Source: Desulfuromonas sp.
Lineage (GTDB): Bacteria; Desulfobacterota; Desulfuromonadia; Desulfuromonadales; SZUA-401
NCBI GenBank assembly: GCA_002869605.1
Contig: PKUI01000042.1
Span: 1-7,852 of the forward strand
DNA length: 7,852 nt
Reading direction: 5' to 3'
The notes beneath the pieces were generated by a model, which saw only the letters and a list, made by a program, of their open reading frames with translations, did no database searches and was not told where the DNA came from. This document shows positions 6,246 through 7,852 of the stretch, in pieces (the stretch's first letter is position 1; every line of letters starts with the position of its first letter). A program made the position numbers and the translations under genes.

Positions 6246-6497
6246 TTACTTCTTACCCAGTTGATGGGCAGTAGCCTCCTCGGATTTGGTTTTACCTGCG
6301 GAGAACAGGCCGGAAAGCATCGACACCAGCAGCCCGATCCCCGGTATAAGTTGCATGACGACGATCAATGCAAAGAAACCAATAAACAGAAGCGTTAAGA
6401 AACCCATCTCCTCAGGGTTCTTGGCCGTTGCGGCCATTGACGTGGAAAAACTCCCCAAAAGAAGCCCCATAGCCAGTACAGACGTTTTTCCTTTCAT
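6246..6497 (-). CDS. Small membrane protein (83 aa), first gene of the operon
   Basis: The ATG at 6497-6495 has a near-perfect AAGGAGG about 7 bases upstream, the strongest ribosome binding site in the window, which suggests high expression. Residues 1-22 form a signal-like segment (basic MKGK start, hydrophobic core, small residues around SMAA). A membrane helix at about 32-61 contains LLFIGF (36-41), ALIVV and QLIP (49-52), followed by a charged tail rich in Lys and Glu. It is a clear paralogue of the 78-aa protein encoded at 5523-5759. It is promoter-proximal and 37 bases before the receiver-like gene. Function is not known to me. Its conserved helix and company suggest a membrane component of, or assembly factor for, the quinone-cytochrome complex. 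Confidence 0.82.
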   Translation of the reverse strand: MKGKTSVLAMGLLLGSFSTSMAATAKNPEEMGFLTLLFIGFFALIVVMQLIPGIGLLVSMLSGLFSAGKTKSEEATAHQLGKK

Positions 6498-6510
6498 AAC
6501 TTTCCTCCTT

Positions 6511-6524
6511 GCTGCACCTGCAGC
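6511..6524 (-). repeat. Small stem-loop in the operon leader next to the first ribosome binding site
   Basis: GCTGC (6511-6515) and GCAGC (6520-6524) can pair around a 4-base loop, right before AAGGAGG in the transcribed direction. CTGCACCTGC inside it (6512-6521) recurs exactly at 6547-6556, where it overlaps the proposed -12 element. A role in translation control is possible but unproven. Confidence 0.35.
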
Positions 6525-6546
6525 GGTTTGCGTTTGCAGCGATATA

Positions 6547-6563
6547 CTGCACCTGCCATACCA
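6547..6563 (-). promoter_or_regulatory. Candidate sigma-54 (-24/-12) promoter of the respiratory operon
   Basis: On the minus strand this reads TGGTATGGCAGGTGCAG. The GG and GC dinucleotides are exactly spaced as in TGGCAC-N5-TTGCA, with mismatches at the C positions of the -24 box and the first T of the -12 box. Transcription would start near 6537, leaving a leader of about 40 bases before the first gene. An NtrC-family activator gene lies divergently next to it, which strengthens the call. The match is good but not perfect. Confidence 0.55.
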
Positions 6564-6590
6564 TAAATGAGATTTTTTTTATTTTTTAGA

Positions 6591-6603
6591 TACTATATTG
6601 ATT
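6591..6603 (-). promoter_or_regulatory. Candidate IHF binding site
   Basis: The minus strand fits WATCAA-N4-TTR except for one base (AATCAATATAGTA). It lies in a very AT-rich stretch between the proposed sigma-54 promoter and the upstream inverted repeats, where IHF bends DNA in many sigma-54 systems. The consensus is short, so position is the main support. Confidence 0.35.
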
Positions 6604-6656
6604 TTTAAGGGTTTTTTCTGAACGGAAGAGACGATAAAGATGAGGAGAACAGGACA

Positions 6657-6679
6657 GGTGTATAGATGAAATATACACC
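6657..6679. promoter_or_regulatory. Inverted repeat 1, candidate activator (UAS) site
   Basis: GGTGTATA and TATACACC form perfect 8-base arms separated by 7 bases. The centre (6668) lies about 130 bases upstream of the proposed operon start, a usual distance for an NtrC-family enhancer site. A related dyad occurs at 6765-6784. There is no T-run and it lies between divergent promoters, so a DNA-binding role fits better than a terminator. Confidence 0.6.
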
Positions 6680-6764
6680 ACAAACCCCGCAAAACAGACA
6701 ATTAGCGACAACTAATTAAAGAAACAACACCTGTGTTTTCAGCATGTTATAACCTTAAATCGCT

Positions 6765-6784
6765 GTGTATATTTTTTCATACAC
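6765..6784. promoter_or_regulatory. Inverted repeat 2, candidate activator site
   Basis: GTGTAT (6765-6770) and ATACAC (6779-6784) are 6-base arms around an 8-base T-rich spacer. This is the same core as inverted repeat 1, where the spacer between these hexamers is 9. The centres are about 106 bases apart, near ten helical turns. It also lies about 50-70 bases upstream of the proposed -10 box of the activator gene, so it could serve autoregulation too. Confidence 0.5.
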
Positions 6785-6836
6785 CCAAACATCTGCCTCG
6801 ATTTTTTGTGTAAACCAGTTGTATTGTCTGTACGTC

Positions 6837-6842
6837 TATAAT
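6837..6842 (+). promoter_or_regulatory. Candidate -10 box for the NtrC-type activator gene
   Basis: An exact TATAAT lies 44 bases before the ATG at 6887. At the expected distance upstream only poor -35 matches are seen (ACCAGT or CCAGTT around 6814-6820), so the promoter would be weak or activator-dependent. Confidence 0.35.
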
Positions 6843-6886
6843 AAGAATATGTTAATCTTCGTCAGGCGAATTTCGGGGGTCTTTAA

Positions 6887-7852
6887 ATGAACACAGCGCA
6901 CATCATGATCATTGACGACGAAAAGGTTATCCGGGAGGGATTGCGAAGAATCCTTGAAGCTGAAGACCACACCACCGAGTTGTGTGCCAGCGGCAGCGCG
7001 GCTATGGATAGAATTCAAAACATCGATGTCGACCTGATTATCACCGACCTGAAGATGCCCGGGATGAGTGGCATTGACGTACTTAAAAGCATCCGCATCC
7101 TCCAACCCGACATCCCGGTGATCATGATCACCGGCTACTCAACCGTCGACACCGCCGTTGATGCCATGAAGCATGGCGCGGCCGACTATATTACCAAGCC
7201 CTTCACCCCTGAAAATATTCTCAAGTTCGTCAAGCGAGCCTTTGAACAAAAATCAGTCATCCCTGAAGACCTTTACCTGAAGAAGGAACTCCGCGATCAT
7301 CACGGATTTGAAAACTTTATCGGTGAAAGCCGCGACATGCAGAAGCTCTATCGACGCATTCTGCAGGTATCCCAAACAGACAGCACCGTCCTGATCACCG
7401 GAGAAAGCGGAACCGGCAAGGAACTTGTTGCCAAGGCCATCCACAACAACAGTGGACGTCGCGAGCAACCTCTGGTTGCCGTTGACTGTACGGCGCTTTC
7501 GGAAAACCTTCTGGAGAGCGAACTGTTTGGGCACATCAAAGGCTCCTTTACGGGAGCGCTGCAGTCCAAAACCGGGCTTTTCAAAGTCGCCGACCAGGGC
7601 ACCCTGTTTCTCGACGAAATATCCAATCTCAGCTTACGTACCCAGGCCAAGCTGCTGCGCGCCCTCCAGGAACGGGAAGTCACCCCCATCGGTGGGACAC
7701 GCCCCCTCCCTGTCAACATCCGGCTGATTGCGGCCACCAACCGCAATCTCAAGGAAATGGTCGAGGCCGGAGATTTCCGCGAGGACCTCTATTTCAGGCT
7801 GAATATTATTCCGATCGAACTTGTCCCACTGCGCGAACGCAAGTCGGATCTC
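6887..7852 (+). CDS. NtrC-family sigma-54-dependent response regulator, N-terminal part
   Basis: The frame runs from ATG 6887 (GGGGGT about 8 bases upstream) through the right edge, giving 322 residues without a stop. Residues 1-120 are a complete receiver domain: Asp10/Asp11, phospho-accepting Asp54 in ITDLKMPG, Thr82, and Lys104-Pro105. A linker leads to the AAA+ domain from about 142: Walker A GESGTGKE (172-179), the sigma-54 contact loop written GSFTGA (219-224) in place of GAFTGA, and Walker B GTLFLDE (238-244). The arginine-rich [15 protein letters not shown] segment (304-318) follows. The rest of the ATPase and the expected C-terminal DNA-binding helix-turn-helix lie outside. It reads away from the respiratory operon, and the shared control region contains a sigma-54-like promoter and paired dyads, so it is the likely activator of that operon. 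Its cognate kinase is not in the window. Confidence 0.95.
   Translation, partial: MNTAHIMIIDDEKVIREGLRRILEAEDHTTELCASGSAAMDRIQNIDVDLIITDLKMPGMSGIDVLKSIRILQPDIPVIMITGYSTVDTAVDAMKHGAADYITKPFTPENILKFVKRAFEQKSVIPEDLYLKKELRDHHGFENFIGESRDMQKLYRRILQVSQTDSTVLITGESGTGKELVAKAIHNNSGRREQPLVAVDCTALSENLLESELFGHIKGSFTGALQSKTGLFKVADQGTLFLDEISNLSLRTQAKLLRALQEREVTPIGGTRPLPVNIRLIAATNRNLKEMVEAGDFREDLYFRLNIIPIELVPLRERKSDL

Larger units (their letters stand above)
6498..6886. other. Divergent control region (389 bases) between the operon and the activator gene
   Basis: The region is clearly richer in A and T than the flanking genes. Counted from the operon side it holds a leader stem-loop, a sigma-54-like promoter, an IHF-like site within T-rich tracts (6570-6618), two related inverted repeats, and a -10-like TATAAT facing the activator gene. 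I found no RNA gene or convincing larger coding region in it. A 17-codon frame at 6666-6719 (+) has a poor ribosome binding site. Confidence 0.6.

Noticed and set aside
6570..6620. T-rich tracts as a terminator
   Set aside because: No GC-rich stem precedes the T-runs on either strand, and the stretch lies between divergent promoters.
6666..6719. 17-codon plus-strand frame (MKYTPQTPQ...) as a possible leader peptide
   Set aside because: The start lies inside inverted repeat 1, the GAGGAG before it is 18 bases away, and no attenuator hairpin follows.
6836..7105. 89-codon minus-strand frame across the activator start
   Set aside because: It overlaps the receiver domain of the NtrC-type gene, whose motifs are all intact, and looks like a shadow frame.

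Overview
The window reads as a piece of a Gram-negative, anaerobically respiring bacterium, most likely a Desulfuromonas/Geobacter-type delta-proteobacterium (Desulfuromonadia). This rests on a HybA/HybB-like quinone module joined to a multiheme c-type cytochrome, a periplasmic sensor with c-type heme motifs, an NtrC-family activator and an outer-membrane beta-barrel protein. The lineage is inferred from gene content, not from a marker gene.

Layout. Positions 1-918 (+) hold the C-terminal 305 residues of an outer-membrane barrel protein whose start lies outside the window. It converges, with a 6-base gap, on a long minus-strand gene block. Read in its own direction (6497 down to 925), that block is: a small membrane protein (83 aa), a degenerate receiver-domain protein (143 aa), a paralogous small membrane protein (78 aa), a third small membrane protein (63 aa), a secreted five-heme cytochrome c (165 aa), a Tat-exported protein with four [4Fe-4S] clusters and a C-terminal anchor (314 aa), an NrfD/HybB-type membrane protein (449 aa), a membrane sensor with two periplasmic heme-c motifs but no kinase domain (284 aa), and a small polytopic membrane protein (172 aa). 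Gaps are 0-41 bases except for 95 bases before the sensor, where there is a strong hairpin. Nearly every gene has a GAGGAG-like ribosome binding site, so the block looks like one nine-gene operon. Positions 6498-6886 are a divergent control region, and from 6887 (+) an NtrC-type sigma-54 activator runs off the right edge.

How it fits together. The cytochrome, iron-sulfur protein and NrfD-type protein form a plausible quinol:periplasmic-cytochrome oxidoreductase, comparable in composition to the Hmc/Nhc complexes of sulfate reducers and the Cbc complexes of Geobacter. The three small membrane proteins may be accessory subunits. The control region shows a sigma-54-like -24/-12 element for the operon, an IHF-like site, and two far-upstream inverted repeats of the same sequence family. 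This is the arrangement expected if the divergent NtrC-type protein activates the operon.

The most unusual point is that the operon carries two incomplete signalling parts: a heme sensor without a transmitter, and a receiver-like protein that has lost its phospho-accepting Asp. They may form a non-phosphorelay redox-sensing or assembly device tied to the respiratory complex. That is a hypothesis, not something the sequence proves.
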